Positions 40,852-50,023 are shown, counted from the first letter of the stretch. The stretch is 64,000 bases of DNA from Mesorhizobium japonicum MAFF 303099 (GCF_000009625.1 NC_002678.2:186001-250000), one strand, 5' to 3'. Numbers and translations are program-made. The notes: generated by a model not told the origin, from the letters alone.

Positions 40852-41526
40852 TTGCGTGGCCCCGTGGTCGTCACGCTTCGCAGCGAGGCCTCGCCATGGG
40901 GCATCTCAACCTCGGTCGCTCTCCATGCACTACTGGCCGCGATGCTGGCGCTGATGCCGCTGCCAAAGCGGCCGAAGCGGCTGGACGAGGAAAGGGTGTC
41001 GGTGGACATTCTGACGCCGCAGCAGTTCGAGGCCTCGACAAGGCCGCCGGCGCCGGCACCGCTTCCAGCGCCCGAGGCGCAAGCGTCCGCACCAACACCA
41101 ACGCCGAGCGCTCCTCGACCTACACCACCCACCGCGCCGACCATGATTCGGCCGACCGAAATGCTGTCGGCCAAGACGCTCGCCGATCCGCGCAGCCGGC
41201 AGGCACGCGCCGATCTCGCGACCTTCGCTTCCGACGAACGCATGGTGCAGTTGTGCAATCTCGAGGCCATGGACCAGATCCGGCGATGGCGGGCGGACTT
41301 TCGGCCGGAACGCGTCGTGCCTTACGCAACGGCCGAGGAGAAGGTCCGCGGCACCACGATTGCCGCCGACGGCGCGGCTTTCCGCAGTCGCAAAAACTGG
41401 TATAGTCTGAAGTTCAAATGCCGGCTCGCACGGGACGGCGAAAGCGTCATCGGCTTTGAGTTCCTGGTCGGCGATCCCGTGGCCAGGGACAAATGGGATG
41501 AGCTCGGCTTGCCAGCGGTGCATTGA
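40852..41526 (+). CDS. DUF930 protein with TonB-like N-terminus
   Basis: 224 residues. An N-terminal membrane segment (about residues 17-37) is followed by a Pro/Ala-rich stretch (about 55-95) like the periplasmic linker of TonB, then a C-terminal domain that fits DUF930 (LADPRSRQARADLATF, VQLCNLEAMDQIRRWR, RSRKNWYSLKFKC). DUF930 is found mainly in rhizobia and has no established function. The start is uncertain: TTG at 40852, preceded by AAGGAACGGG, or GTG at 40864. It follows rarA by five bases, so co-transcription is probable. Confidence 0.75.
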   Translation: MRGPVVVTLRSEASPWGISTSVALHALLAAMLALMPLPKRPKRLDEERVSVDILTPQQFEASTRPPAPAPLPAPEAQASAPTPTPSAPRPTPPTAPTMIRPTEMLSAKTLADPRSRQARADLATFASDERMVQLCNLEAMDQIRRWRADFRPERVVPYATAEEKVRGTTIAADGAAFRSRKNWYSLKFKCRLARDGESVIGFEFLVGDPVARDKWDELGLPAVH

Positions 41527-41685
41527 TCGAAGTCTGGCAAATTCCACCAGGCAACTGCCAGGCCACGACGTCGTGGCGTTGTGCGGCGACCCAAAAAACC
41601 TTATCAAGGCGCACGGCCGGGCGGTGGTCGTTGCCGAGATTGGGCACACTCATTCGCAACAGGATCGCGCTCCGCGCGTGGAAAA

Positions 41686-42516
41686 ATGACAAAAACCCTT
41701 CGCAAGTCCCTTCGCAAATTCGCCATCGCCATCCCGCTTCTCGCTCTTGGCTTCTACTTCATCCCCATTCTGACGACGATCTTCATCGTCTGCGGCCTGA
41801 TCGACGTGCTGCGCAACGACAGGAAGGATCTGGCGCTGTTCTCGGGCTATTTCCTCGGCAACGGCCTGTTCACCTGGCTCTTGTCTCCGTTCAACCTGCT
41901 GGTCGATCTGCTCTGCTACCGCAATCCCGGCGTGTGGAAGCTGGAGCAGTTTCCGGAGGATTATCAGCGCGAGGTCAATGAGGTCCTAGACATCTTCAGG
42001 GCGCGCAAGGACGAGATCATCGCCGACATCGATGCCAATTTCGGTGTCGGCCGGCGCGGCATGTATGTCTACCAGTGGTACGGCAAGCACCGGATCGACA
42101 ACGTCGCCGAGTTCAACAAGGATTTCAAATACATCAAGACCATCGCCGTTTCGGTCTTCAGCAAGCGCGAATCGACCTCCTGGCATTTCGGCCCGCTGCG
42201 GCTCAGCCTGCGCATCCTTTACAATCTGGTCCCGGTGAAAGCGGAAATCTTCGTCGAATGCGGCAACGTCAAGAACTACTGGTACGACAATCCGCAGTTC
42301 ATTTTCGACGACACGCTGCTGCATCGTTCGGTCAACGAATATGACGGCCGCCGCTACTGCGTGTTCATGGACATCATCAGGCCGTCCCCGTTCCCGAGAC
42401 TCATTGCCGGCATGCTCGCGATTGTCTCGGTCAGCGTCGAGCGCATCAATTCGATGTTCTACAAGAACTGGAAGATGATCGGCTCGACCAAGCCGAAGAA
42501 GGTCGAAACCACCTGA
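41686..42516 (+). CDS. Membrane-anchored aspartyl/asparaginyl beta-hydroxylase family dioxygenase (LpxO-like)
   Basis: 276 residues. Two N-terminal membrane segments (about 11-40 and 50-77) precede a cytosolic domain of the PF05118 family, Fe(II)/2-oxoglutarate oxygenases. The facial ligands are His167 in WHFGP and His213 in FDDTLLHRSVN; Arg223 in RRYCVFMDIIRP would bind 2-oxoglutarate. The architecture resembles LpxO, which 2-hydroxylates lipid A acyl chains in Salmonella, but sequence similarity looks loose, so a lipid substrate is only an inference. ATG 41686 follows GGAAAA weakly; the frame is open back to 41581. Confidence 0.75.
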   Translation: MTKTLRKSLRKFAIAIPLLALGFYFIPILTTIFIVCGLIDVLRNDRKDLALFSGYFLGNGLFTWLLSPFNLLVDLLCYRNPGVWKLEQFPEDYQREVNEVLDIFRARKDEIIADIDANFGVGRRGMYVYQWYGKHRIDNVAEFNKDFKYIKTIAVSVFSKRESTSWHFGPLRLSLRILYNLVPVKAEIFVECGNVKNYWYDNPQFIFDDTLLHRSVNEYDGRRYCVFMDIIRPSPFPRLIAGMLAIVSVSVERINSMFYKNWKMIGSTKPKKVETT

Positions 42517-42664
42517 ACTGAGAATCCGTCAGCGCTGCCGGCGGCGGTTGCAAGCAAGACCTCCGCCGGCTGCTTCTTCGGACGCCCCTTTTAACGCGTT
42601 TTCCATGCTTGCGAGGTGCTCGTTTAAGCAAAGGCCCGTTTGGGCTCTCAACAATTCATTATAT

Positions 42665-42683
42665 GAATCTTGTCACAAGATTC
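42665..42683. other. Perfect inverted repeat before the GT-C-like gene
   Basis: GAATCTTG at 42665-42672 and CAAGATTC at 42676-42683 around TCA, in an A+T-rich stretch about 80 bases before the gene start. It could be an operator or an mRNA hairpin. Confidence 0.5.
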
Positions 42684-42764
42684 GCCGGAGCGGCTCCTGG
42701 CGGCGTCAGGGGTGGCTCCGGCTTTGGTCCGTAGTTCTGTCTCTTCCTTCCTTGGCGGCCTCAA

Positions 42765-44420
42765 GTGACAAAGAACAAAATCTTCGGATTCTGGACGGGT
42801 ACCTACCTGTGCACCTTGTTGCTTGGAATTGCCGTCAGCGCCGCGTACATAAATCTCGAAGAGTCCGTCTACTATTGGGACTTCGCGGCCTATTTCAACA
42901 TGTTCAACCAGCAGGGCGCGCTCTTGGTCGAGAGCCCTTTCGAATGGCTGAGCCAATTGGGCACCTCCATCGCGACGGAAGATTACGGCGTGGCGATCCT
43001 GGTGCCCCTGATGCCGTTTCACCTTGTTTTCGGTGGTTCAAGGCTTTCCTTCATCGCCGGAATAGTCGCGGTCTATCTGGTCCCGGCGGTTCTTTTGATA
43101 GGCAGAATAAGCTATCAGGAGGCGTTCTCCGAGACGCCGTCCCGAAGTTGGATCGCCGTCTGGATCGCGGCCTTCCTGTACACGCCGTTCTGGGCGCCGA
43201 CGCTTCGGGGAATGCCTGACATTGCCGGCTGCCTCGCCCTGACCGCGGCAACCTATTTTCTCTGGAAATCCAGGTTCCTGACCCGCGAACCGGTGATAGG
43301 CGGAATATCCGTCGGCGCCTGCCTGTGGTTGGCGTTCATGCTGCGCCGCTGGTACGCCTATGGAGCCATAGGGATCACCGTTTCCGCGGCATTTTTCTGT
43401 TTGCTGCAGATCGCAAGGGAGCGGGATCTGCCGGCCTTGCGCAACGCGGCTCTGGGCGGCGCGTGTGCGATTTTCCTTATTGCCGCGACGGCGTTGAACT
43501 TCCAGCTGCCGCTGATCGCCAAGATTCTGCAAACCAGCTACGCCGACCTTTACAGCGGATACAAGACGACCTTTGTCACCCAGCTCGGTGACGTCGGATC
43601 CCGGCTCAGCTATCTGAACTGGGCGCTGATTGTAGTGGGCCTCTACATCTCGGTTGTGCGTCGCAACAGATTTGCCGTGTTCTGTGCCATGGCCTCGGTG
43701 CTCACCTTCCTGGTTTTCATCCGGACGCAGGACCCGGAACGTCATCATTCCTTGCCGATGTTTCTTTGGCTCTTTCCCGCCTATGCCCAGGCGATCGTTT
43801 CGATCGTGTCCGTGCCGGGACTGAAATCACGATGGCCGACCGCCGCAATGACCGTTGTTGCCGGCTTCGCTTTTTTGGGCACGTTTTTTCCGGCCGGCCG
43901 TCAGCTGTTGTCCCCAGTGGGCTTTGTCTTCGCCGGGGAAGCTACGCTCCCACTTCGCCTCGACAATCTCCCCGAATACAGGCGCCTGATCGATGACCTC
44001 GTCGCCAGAATGGGACCGGAGGACCGTTTTTCGGTCTTTGCGTCGGGTCCTGTGATGAGCGACGCCCTGTTGTTCGGCATGAAACGGGACCTTGTTGCCC
44101 ATGTCGGATGGATTTGTCAGGTAGACAGTCGTGACCGGTTCCAACCGGACGCATTGAAATCCAGATATGTCGTCGTGACCGACCGGCCGGTTACGCATCT
44201 GCAACCGGGCGCGCAGATCTGCGTCACGATCCCGAACCAGTATATTCTTGAAGGCAAGGGCATCGGTGCCGCGTACCGGCGCATTGCGCAGTACCAATTG
44301 TCCGGCGGTGTCGAAGGCTATCTCTACGAACAGGTACGCCCGGTCAGCAAGGCCGAGCTCGATGCCCTCTATGTTGAATTCAGGAAAAAGTATCCGGACT
44401 GGGCAGCGCCTGAATGGTGA
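42765..44420 (+). CDS. Polytopic membrane protein, GT-C glycosyltransferase-like
   Basis: 551 residues, starting at GTG 42765. About ten membrane segments fill residues 5-395, and a soluble C-terminal domain ends the protein. An acidic motif YYWDFAAYFN early in the first periplasmic loop resembles the DxxxY-type motif of GT-C enzymes that use polyprenyl-phosphate sugars. No precise family is recognised. Codon use differs from neighbours: at least seven ATA Ile codons and AGA Arg occur in the first 210 codons, while ribosomal genes here use ATC. This suggests recent acquisition. It follows the LpxO-like gene and both could modify surface lipids or glycans. Confidence 0.6.
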   Translation: MTKNKIFGFWTGTYLCTLLLGIAVSAAYINLEESVYYWDFAAYFNMFNQQGALLVESPFEWLSQLGTSIATEDYGVAILVPLMPFHLVFGGSRLSFIAGIVAVYLVPAVLLIGRISYQEAFSETPSRSWIAVWIAAFLYTPFWAPTLRGMPDIAGCLALTAATYFLWKSRFLTREPVIGGISVGACLWLAFMLRRWYAYGAIGITVSAAFFCLLQIARERDLPALRNAALGGACAIFLIAATALNFQLPLIAKILQTSYADLYSGYKTTFVTQLGDVGSRLSYLNWALIVVGLYISVVRRNRFAVFCAMASVLTFLVFIRTQDPERHHSLPMFLWLFPAYAQAIVSIVSVPGLKSRWPTAAMTVVAGFAFLGTFFPAGRQLLSPVGFVFAGEATLPLRLDNLPEYRRLIDDLVARMGPEDRFSVFASGPVMSDALLFGMKRDLVAHVGWICQVDSRDRFQPDALKSRYVVVTDRPVTHLQPGAQICVTIPNQYILEGKGIGAAYRRIAQYQLSGGVEGYLYEQVRPVSKAELDALYVEFRKKYPDWAAPEW

Positions 44421-44467
44421 CGGCGAAGGGATTGACGCCACCGCCTCAACACGGGCAGTAGACGACG

Positions 44468-44842
44468 ATGTTCAATCTGCTTCTCGTGGTCGTCGGCGGC
44501 GGCATCGGCGCCGGCATCCGCCATCTCACCAATATGGGCGCGCTGCGTCTTGTCGGCCCCAATTATCCCTGGGGCACGATGGCGATCAACATCGTCGGCT
44601 CCTTTGCCATGGGCCTGTTCATCGCCATCCTGGCGCGCCGCGGCGGGTCGAACGAAGTTAGGCTGTTCGTCGCCACCGGCATCTTTGGCGGCTTCACGAC
44701 TTTTTCCGCCTTTTCGCTTGACTTCGCGACGCTATGGGAGCGCGGAGCCACGCTGCCGGCATTTGGATATGCGCTGGCCAGCGTCATTGGCGCGATCATC
44801 GCCCTGTTTTTGGGTCTTTGGCTCGCAAGAAGCCTGCCTTAA
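44468..44842 (+). CDS. crcB: Fluoride channel CrcB/Fluc
   Basis: 124 residues, four membrane segments. Dimeric fluoride exporter of the inner membrane. GAGIRHL (residues 14-20), NIVGSFAMG (about 41-49) and GGFTTFSAFSLD (about 74-85) are the conserved pore and sodium-site motifs. No fluoride riboswitch was recognised in the 47 bases upstream. rluC-type gene follows 62 bases later. Confidence 0.95.
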   Translation: MFNLLLVVVGGGIGAGIRHLTNMGALRLVGPNYPWGTMAINIVGSFAMGLFIAILARRGGSNEVRLFVATGIFGGFTTFSAFSLDFATLWERGATLPAFGYALASVIGAIIALFLGLWLARSLP

Positions 44843-44904
44843 TGCTATTGCCGCGCCAAGCGCAGGCTAAGCCCTGCTTTGGAAACGGATAAGCGAAGAA
44901 AAAA

Positions 44905-45885
44905 ATGGCAGGCGTTGAACAGATCACGGTGGAGGCCGGCGAGGCGGGCATGCGGCTCGATCGCTGGTTCAAGACCCATTTCCCAGGCCTTGGTTTCGGC
45001 CATTTGCAGAAGCTGCTGCGCTCCGGCCAGATCCGCGTCGATGGCGGCCGCGTCAAGGCCGACAGCCGTGTCGAGCCTGGCCAGGTGGTGCGTATCCCGC
45101 CACTCGAGGTCGACAAGAAGGGCGAGAGTGCGCTGACCGGCCATTCGATCCGCAACCAGGGCGATGCCGACGTCCTGGCGAAAATGCTGATCCATGAGGA
45201 TCCGAAGGTTTTCGTCTTCAACAAACCGGCGGGCCTTGCGGTGCAGGGTGGCTCGGGCGTCACCCGCAATGTCGACGACATGCTGGAAGCCTGGCGCAAC
45301 CAGAAGGGCGAGAAGCCGCGGCTGGTCCACCGGCTCGACCGCGACACGTCGGGCGTGCTGGTCGTCGCCCGCACGAGACTGGCCGCCATGAAACTGTCGG
45401 AAGCGTTCCGTGCCCGCGAAACGAAGAAGACCTACTGGGCGCTGGTCAAGGGCGTGCCGCCGAAGCGCGAGGACAAGATCTCAACCTGGCTGATCAAGGA
45501 GCCGACCGAGGACGGTGACCGCGTTCGGGTCGCCGCGCATGGCGAAAAAGGCGCCGACCACGCCGTGTCCTACTACCGCATCATCGAGCAGGCGGCGCAG
45601 ACCATGACCTGGCTGGAAATGGAACCTTATACGGGCCGCACTCACCAGCTTCGCGTCCATGCCGCCTATATCGGCTGCCCGATCATTGGCGACCCGAAAT
45701 ATTTCGAGGCCGACACCAACTGGGATTTCCCCGGCGGCATCCAGAACCGCCTGCATCTGCATGCGCGCCGCATCATCATTCCGCATCCCGACAAGGGCCT
45801 CATCGACGTCACCGCGCCAATGCCGCCGCATATGCGCCAGAGCTGGAACCTGATCGGCTTCGACGACGCCAGCGCGGAGGATTGA
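44905..45885 (+). CDS. RluA-family 23S rRNA pseudouridine synthase, probably RluC
   Basis: 326 residues. Isomerises uridines in 23S rRNA. The N-terminal S4 RNA-binding domain (about residues 10-70: AGMRLDRWF...LLRSGQIRVDG) precedes the catalytic domain with HRLDRDTSG at 142-150; Asp145 is the catalytic residue. S4 plus catalytic domain at this length fits RluC/RluD; RluC is favoured by its usual neighbours in rhizobia. The last bases overlap the next frame. Sites modified cannot be told from sequence. Confidence 0.9.
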   Translation: MAGVEQITVEAGEAGMRLDRWFKTHFPGLGFGHLQKLLRSGQIRVDGGRVKADSRVEPGQVVRIPPLEVDKKGESALTGHSIRNQGDADVLAKMLIHEDPKVFVFNKPAGLAVQGGSGVTRNVDDMLEAWRNQKGEKPRLVHRLDRDTSGVLVVARTRLAAMKLSEAFRARETKKTYWALVKGVPPKREDKISTWLIKEPTEDGDRVRVAAHGEKGADHAVSYYRIIEQAAQTMTWLEMEPYTGRTHQLRVHAAYIGCPIIGDPKYFEADTNWDFPGGIQNRLHLHARRIIIPHPDKGLIDVTAPMPPHMRQSWNLIGFDDASAED

Positions 45886-45887
45886 TC

Positions 45888-46805
45888 TTGAGCGGCGCCA
45901 CCGACGCGCTCGATCGGCGCGATACAGTCGACATGGCCGTCGCCGCCATCATGGTTGGCCTGACCTTTTCCTGGGGCCTGAACTACGTCGCCGCCAAAAT
46001 CTCCTATGCCGGCTACGACCCCGTCTTCCTGTCGATCGCACGCTCGATCATTGGTGGCTTCTGCGTCTTCCTCTGGTGTCGCTGGCGCGGCATCGCTCTT
46101 TTCACGCGCGATGGCACATTGCTCGCTGGCATTGCCGTGGGCGTGCTTTTCGGCATCGAGTTCCTTTGCCTCTATGTCGGCCTGGAGCATACGACCGTTG
46201 CCCGCAACACACTGCTGGTCAATTCAATGCCGTTCTGGATGCTGATTGGCGGTCACCTCCTGCTTGGCGAACAGATCACCATGCGCAAGTTCCTCGGCCT
46301 GCTGCTGGCCTTCGCCGGCCTTGCCGCGGTCTTTTCCGACAAGCTTGGCGGCGGCGGGGACATGCTGTTCGGCGATCTGCTCAGTCTCGGCTCCGGGTTT
46401 TTCTGGGCGTTGACCAACATCCTCATCAAACGGTCGAAGCTAGTCGAGGCGAGCGCCGAAAAGCTGCTGCTCTATCAACTCGCCGGCGCGGCGATGGTCG
46501 GCATATTGGTCCTGCCTCTCGCCGGTCCGCCGGTGCGCGACCCGTCCTTGTTGCCGACATTGGCGCTGCTTTTCCAGGCGATCTACATTGTCGCCTTCAC
46601 CTACGTCCTGTGGTTCTGGCTGCTGCGCCGCTATCCGGCCTCCGGCCTGTCCAGCTTCACCTTCCTGTCGCCGGTTTTCGGCGTCTTGTGCGGCGCGGTC
46701 ATCTTGAACGAGCCGCTGACCATGCGCATTTTTCTGGCACTTGGCCTGATTGCGGCGGGCCTGATCATCGTCAACCGGCCGGCACGCAAGCTGACACCGG
46801 TGTGA
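45888..46805 (+). CDS. EamA-type drug/metabolite transporter
   Basis: 305 residues with ten predicted membrane helices in two EamA repeats (about 15-145 and 160-295). Family members export metabolites or amino acids. The start is probably TTG 45888, seven bases after GCGGAGG at 45874-45880; TTG 45882 is possible. It begins as the pseudouridine synthase gene ends, so translational coupling is likely. Substrate unknown. The atp12-type gene begins 12 bases after its stop. Confidence 0.85.
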   Translation: MSGATDALDRRDTVDMAVAAIMVGLTFSWGLNYVAAKISYAGYDPVFLSIARSIIGGFCVFLWCRWRGIALFTRDGTLLAGIAVGVLFGIEFLCLYVGLEHTTVARNTLLVNSMPFWMLIGGHLLLGEQITMRKFLGLLLAFAGLAAVFSDKLGGGGDMLFGDLLSLGSGFFWALTNILIKRSKLVEASAEKLLLYQLAGAAMVGILVLPLAGPPVRDPSLLPTLALLFQAIYIVAFTYVLWFWLLRRYPASGLSSFTFLSPVFGVLCGAVILNEPLTMRIFLALGLIAAGLIIVNRPARKLTPV

Positions 46806-46817
46806 GAGAGATTTTTC

Positions 46818-47609
46818 ATGCGTGACATCCTCAACGACCTCGAAGCGGGCAAGTATCTTTCGGATCCGGATCCGGTGCGTCGCGCCCAGATCCAGATGAA
46901 GACGCCGCTGCCCAAGCGCTTCTACAAGACCGCTTCGGTTGCGCCGATAGACGGAGGTTTCGCCGTGCATCTCGACGGCAAGCCGGTGCGCACGCCGGGC
47001 AAGGCGCTGCTGGCGCTCCCGACCGAGGCGGCGGCTGTGCTGGTTGCAGACGAATTCGCGGAACAGGGCGAGACCATCAATCCGGTGACGATGCCGGTGA
47101 TGCGCCTGGTCAACACCGCCATCGACGGTGTTGCGAGCGATCCGCAGGCGGTGCTGGAAGACATACTGCGTTTTGCCTCGTCGGATCTGCTCTGTTACCG
47201 CGCCGACGCCCCCCAGGGGCTGGTCGAGCGGCAGAACGAGCAGTGGGATCCGGTCATCGATTGGGTGCGCACTGCATTGGGGGCTCGCTTCAACCTTGCC
47301 GAGGGGATCATCCATGTCGAGCAGCCGCGTGAGACGATCGCCGTTCTGGGCAGTCATCTCAATCAACGCGCCGAGCCGCTGCGGCTGGCCGCCATCCACC
47401 TCATGACCTCGCTGACCGGTTCGGCGCTGCTGGCGCTGGCGGTCGATTTCGGCGAGCTCGACGCCGAGGCTGCCTGGGCCGCCGGCCATGTCGACGAGGA
47501 TTGGCAGATCGAACATTGGGGGCAGGACGCCGAAGCGGTCGCGCGACGCGCCGCCCGCAAACGCGACATGATGGCCGTCGTCAGCCTTCTCGAAGCGCTC
47601 AAGGTCTGA
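46818..47609 (+). CDS. F1-ATPase assembly chaperone, Atp12 family
   Basis: 263 residues (PF07542). In mitochondria and alphaproteobacteria Atp12 escorts the F1 alpha subunit during assembly. KRFYKTASVAPIDGGFAVHLDGKPVRTP and the ending EHWGQDAEAVARRAARKRDM are the family hallmarks. ATG 46818 is 12 bases after the transporter stop, so both are in one transcript. Confidence 0.93.
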   Translation: MRDILNDLEAGKYLSDPDPVRRAQIQMKTPLPKRFYKTASVAPIDGGFAVHLDGKPVRTPGKALLALPTEAAAVLVADEFAEQGETINPVTMPVMRLVNTAIDGVASDPQAVLEDILRFASSDLLCYRADAPQGLVERQNEQWDPVIDWVRTALGARFNLAEGIIHVEQPRETIAVLGSHLNQRAEPLRLAAIHLMTSLTGSALLALAVDFGELDAEAAWAAGHVDEDWQIEHWGQDAEAVARRAARKRDMMAVVSLLEALKV

Positions 47610-47792
47610 CCCCAAAGCGATTGCCGCACTGCACCTAATACCAAAGTCATAATCCCATCGTCGCTCTGCCGTCGGCGGTCGCTTTCTGTCATTTTTCCCG
47701 TGATGGCCCGGCATTTCCGAGTCCGCGTTCGGAGGAGAGCGCGAACATCGGCGCCCGGCATCGAGGACAGGGTCTCACGGGAGGACAACTCT

Positions 47793-49682
47793 ATGGCAAT
47801 GGCATCAACCGCCGGCAGAACGAGCCGCGGCATGACGCGGGAAGAGAAGAAGGTCATCTTCGCTTCCTCGCTCGGCACCGTTTTCGAATGGTACGATTTC
47901 TATCTCTACGGTTCATTGGCGGCCTTCATTGGCTCGACCTTTTTCAGCCCGACCATTCCGGAGGCGACGCGCAACATCTTCGCGCTGCTGGCGTTCGCGG
48001 CCGGCTTTCTTGTGCGCCCGTTCGGGGCTCTGGTGTTTGGCCGTATCGGCGACCTCGTCGGCCGCAAATATACCTTCCTCGTCACCATGACGATCATGGG
48101 TCTGTCGACCTTCCTGGTCGGCTTGCTGCCCGGTTATGCGACCTTGGGTATCGCGGCTCCGGTGATCCTGATCGCCCTGCGCATGCTACAGGGCCTGGCC
48201 CTCGGCGGCGAATATGGCGGTGCGGCGACCTACGTCGCCGAGCACGCGCCTGACGACCGTCGCGGTTTCTACACGTCGTGGATCCAGACGACGGCGACGC
48301 TTGGCCTGTTCCTGTCGCTGATCGTCATTCTGATTGTTCAGGGCTCCCTGAGCAAGGAAACCTACGCCGCCTGGGGCTGGCGCATTCCGTTCATTGTTTC
48401 TTTCGTGCTGCTCGCCGTTTCGATCTGGATTCGGCTATCGCTTTCGGAATCGCCGACCTTCCAGAAGATGAAGGACGAAGGAAAGGGTTCGAAGGCACCG
48501 CTTTCGGAAGCCTTCGGTCAGTGGAAGAATGCCAAGATCGCACTGCTGGCGCTGCTTGGCCTCACTGCTGGCCAGGCCGTGGTCTGGTACAATGGCCAGT
48601 TCTATGCGCTGTTCTTCCTGCAGAACGTGCTGAAGGTCGATGCGCAGTCGGTCAACATCATGATCGCGATCGCGCTGGCACTCGGCTCGATCTTCTTCGT
48701 CGTGTTCGGCTGGCTCTCCGACAAGATCGGCCGCAAGCCGATCATCATGGCTGGGCTTGCGCTGGCCATCGTCTGCACCTTCCCGCTGTTCAAGGCGTTG
48801 ACCTGGGCCGCCAATCCGGCGCTCGCCACCGCGCAGCAGAACACGCGCGCCACGGTGACCGCGGCACCCGGCGACTGCAAGTTCCAGTTCAACCCGGTCG
48901 GCACCGCCAAGTTCACGACGTCATGCGACATCGCCACTTCGTTCCTGACCAAGAACTCGGTTCCCTTTGACGTGGTGTCGACTGCCGCGGCCGGAACGCC
49001 TGCTACCGTCAAGATCGGCAACGAGACGGTGGCGTCCTACGACGCGGTCGCCGCTGGCGACCAAGCCAAGGCCAAGGACGCCGCCTTCGTCAAGGCCGTC
49101 AACATGTCGCTTAAGGACGGCGGGTATCCGCTGAAGCGTGCGGCGATCAAGGTGGCGGACCAGAAGCTCGACGCCTTCATCGCGGCCAATCCTGAACTCA
49201 AGCTCGACGCGGCTACAATTCGCGGCGGCGAGAAGGCAACCGTGCCGACCGAGCAGGCGGTCAAGGACAAGTTGGTGACGTCAGAGGAGGCCGCCGGCGC
49301 GCCAGAGGTCACCGTCTACAACATACCGGGCGGCGGTGCCTTCGCCATGTTCGCCGATCCGGCCGCCGTGAACTGGCCGATGACGATCGGCATCCTGTTC
49401 ATCCTGGTGCTGTTCGTGACAATGGTTTACGGGCCGATCGCGGCGATCCTGGTCGAGATGTTCCCGACCCGCATTCGTTACACCGGCATGTCGCTGCCCT
49501 ATCATATCGGCAATGGCTGGTTCGGCGGTCTGTTGCCGGCAACGGTCTTCGCGCTCAGCGCCTACAGGGGCGATATCTACTTTGGTCTGTGGTATCCGGT
49601 GGTGATCGCGGCGATGACGCTGATCATCGGGATGATCTTCGTCAAGGATACGCTCGGCACCGACCTCCGCGCCAAGGAGTAG
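47793..49682 (+). CDS. MHS-family MFS transporter with a periplasmic insertion
   Basis: 629 residues, unlike the usual 420-500 for metabolite:H+ symporters. FEWYDFYLYGSLAA (about residues 32-45), the motif-A loop GRIGDLVGRKYTF, and later GWLSDKIGRKP identify an MHS transporter. A non-membrane stretch of about 185 residues (about 341-526, DNA 48810-49370) lies between TM9 and TM10, predicted to face the periplasm. It has two Cys in GDCKFQF...TSCDIAT. ATG 47793 follows GGGAGG at 47779-47784. Substrates in the family include proline, betaine and dicarboxylates; none can be assigned. Confidence 0.88.
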   Translation: MAMASTAGRTSRGMTREEKKVIFASSLGTVFEWYDFYLYGSLAAFIGSTFFSPTIPEATRNIFALLAFAAGFLVRPFGALVFGRIGDLVGRKYTFLVTMTIMGLSTFLVGLLPGYATLGIAAPVILIALRMLQGLALGGEYGGAATYVAEHAPDDRRGFYTSWIQTTATLGLFLSLIVILIVQGSLSKETYAAWGWRIPFIVSFVLLAVSIWIRLSLSESPTFQKMKDEGKGSKAPLSEAFGQWKNAKIALLALLGLTAGQAVVWYNGQFYALFFLQNVLKVDAQSVNIMIAIALALGSIFFVVFGWLSDKIGRKPIIMAGLALAIVCTFPLFKALTWAANPALATAQQNTRATVTAAPGDCKFQFNPVGTAKFTTSCDIATSFLTKNSVPFDVVSTAAAGTPATVKIGNETVASYDAVAAGDQAKAKDAAFVKAVNMSLKDGGYPLKRAAIKVADQKLDAFIAANPELKLDAATIRGGEKATVPTEQAVKDKLVTSEEAAGAPEVTVYNIPGGGAFAMFADPAAVNWPMTIGILFILVLFVTMVYGPIAAILVEMFPTRIRYTGMSLPYHIGNGWFGGLLPATVFALSAYRGDIYFGLWYPVVIAAMTLIIGMIFVKDTLGTDLRAKE

Positions 49683-49706
49683 CCCACGGATCATCGACCA
49701 ACAGAA

Positions 49707-49739
49707 AGCCCGGCGTGAGCGATCACGCCGGGCTTTTTC
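49707..49739. terminator. Intrinsic terminator after the MHS transporter
   Basis: AGCCCGGCGTGA at 49707-49718 pairs exactly with TCACGCCGGGCT at 49723-49734, followed by five T. It also lies downstream of the minus-strand gene at 49763-49954, so could serve both. Confidence 0.95.
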
Positions 49740-49762
49740 ATGTTTCAACTTGAAGAAGCGGA

Positions 49763-49954
49763 TCAGCTCTTTGGCTGATTTTCTTCCTCGATGGCCGCCT
49801 CGTGATACCAGCCGTCAAAATCGGCGTGTGTGTAACGCAAGGAGGCGATCTCTGCCGCGAATTTCGCCTTCGCGCCTAAATTTGAGGCAGATTTGCGCGC
49901 TGCCAGAGGGAACATCAGAATTTTTGCCGATGGACGGGAGGGGACGACTTCCAC
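49763..49954 (-). CDS. Small hypothetical protein, 63 residues
   Basis: Starts with GTG (complement of 49952-49954), seven bases after GAAAGGAG, a near-perfect ribosome-binding site. The protein has an N-terminal basic part (SAKILMFPLAARKS) and an acidic end (HEAAIEEENQPKS); no family is recognised. It is divergent from glnII with 316 bases between their starts. A real gene is likely because of the ribosome-binding site. Confidence 0.6.
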   Translation of the reverse strand: MEVVPSRPSAKILMFPLAARKSASNLGAKAKFAAEIASLRYTHADFDGWYHEAAIEEENQPKS

Positions 49955-50000
49955 GGGCGGTCTCCTTTCTTTTTCAGGAGCGTGTCGATTCAGCTTTACT

Positions 50001-50016
50001 GCAAGATAGGTCTTGC
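50001..50016. promoter_or_regulatory. Candidate activator site, GCAAGA/TCTTGC dyad
   Basis: GCAAGA-TAGG-TCTTGC, about 155 bases before the -24 element of the glnII promoter, a normal enhancer distance. The spacing differs slightly from the NtrC consensus, so the factor is unclear. Confidence 0.35.
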
Positions 50017-50023
50017 GATTCCT

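Noticed and set aside
42548..43219. 223-codon plus frame overlapping the GT-C-like gene start
   Set aside because: Different frame, Arg/Gly-rich product without family; the 42765 frame has clear membrane topology.
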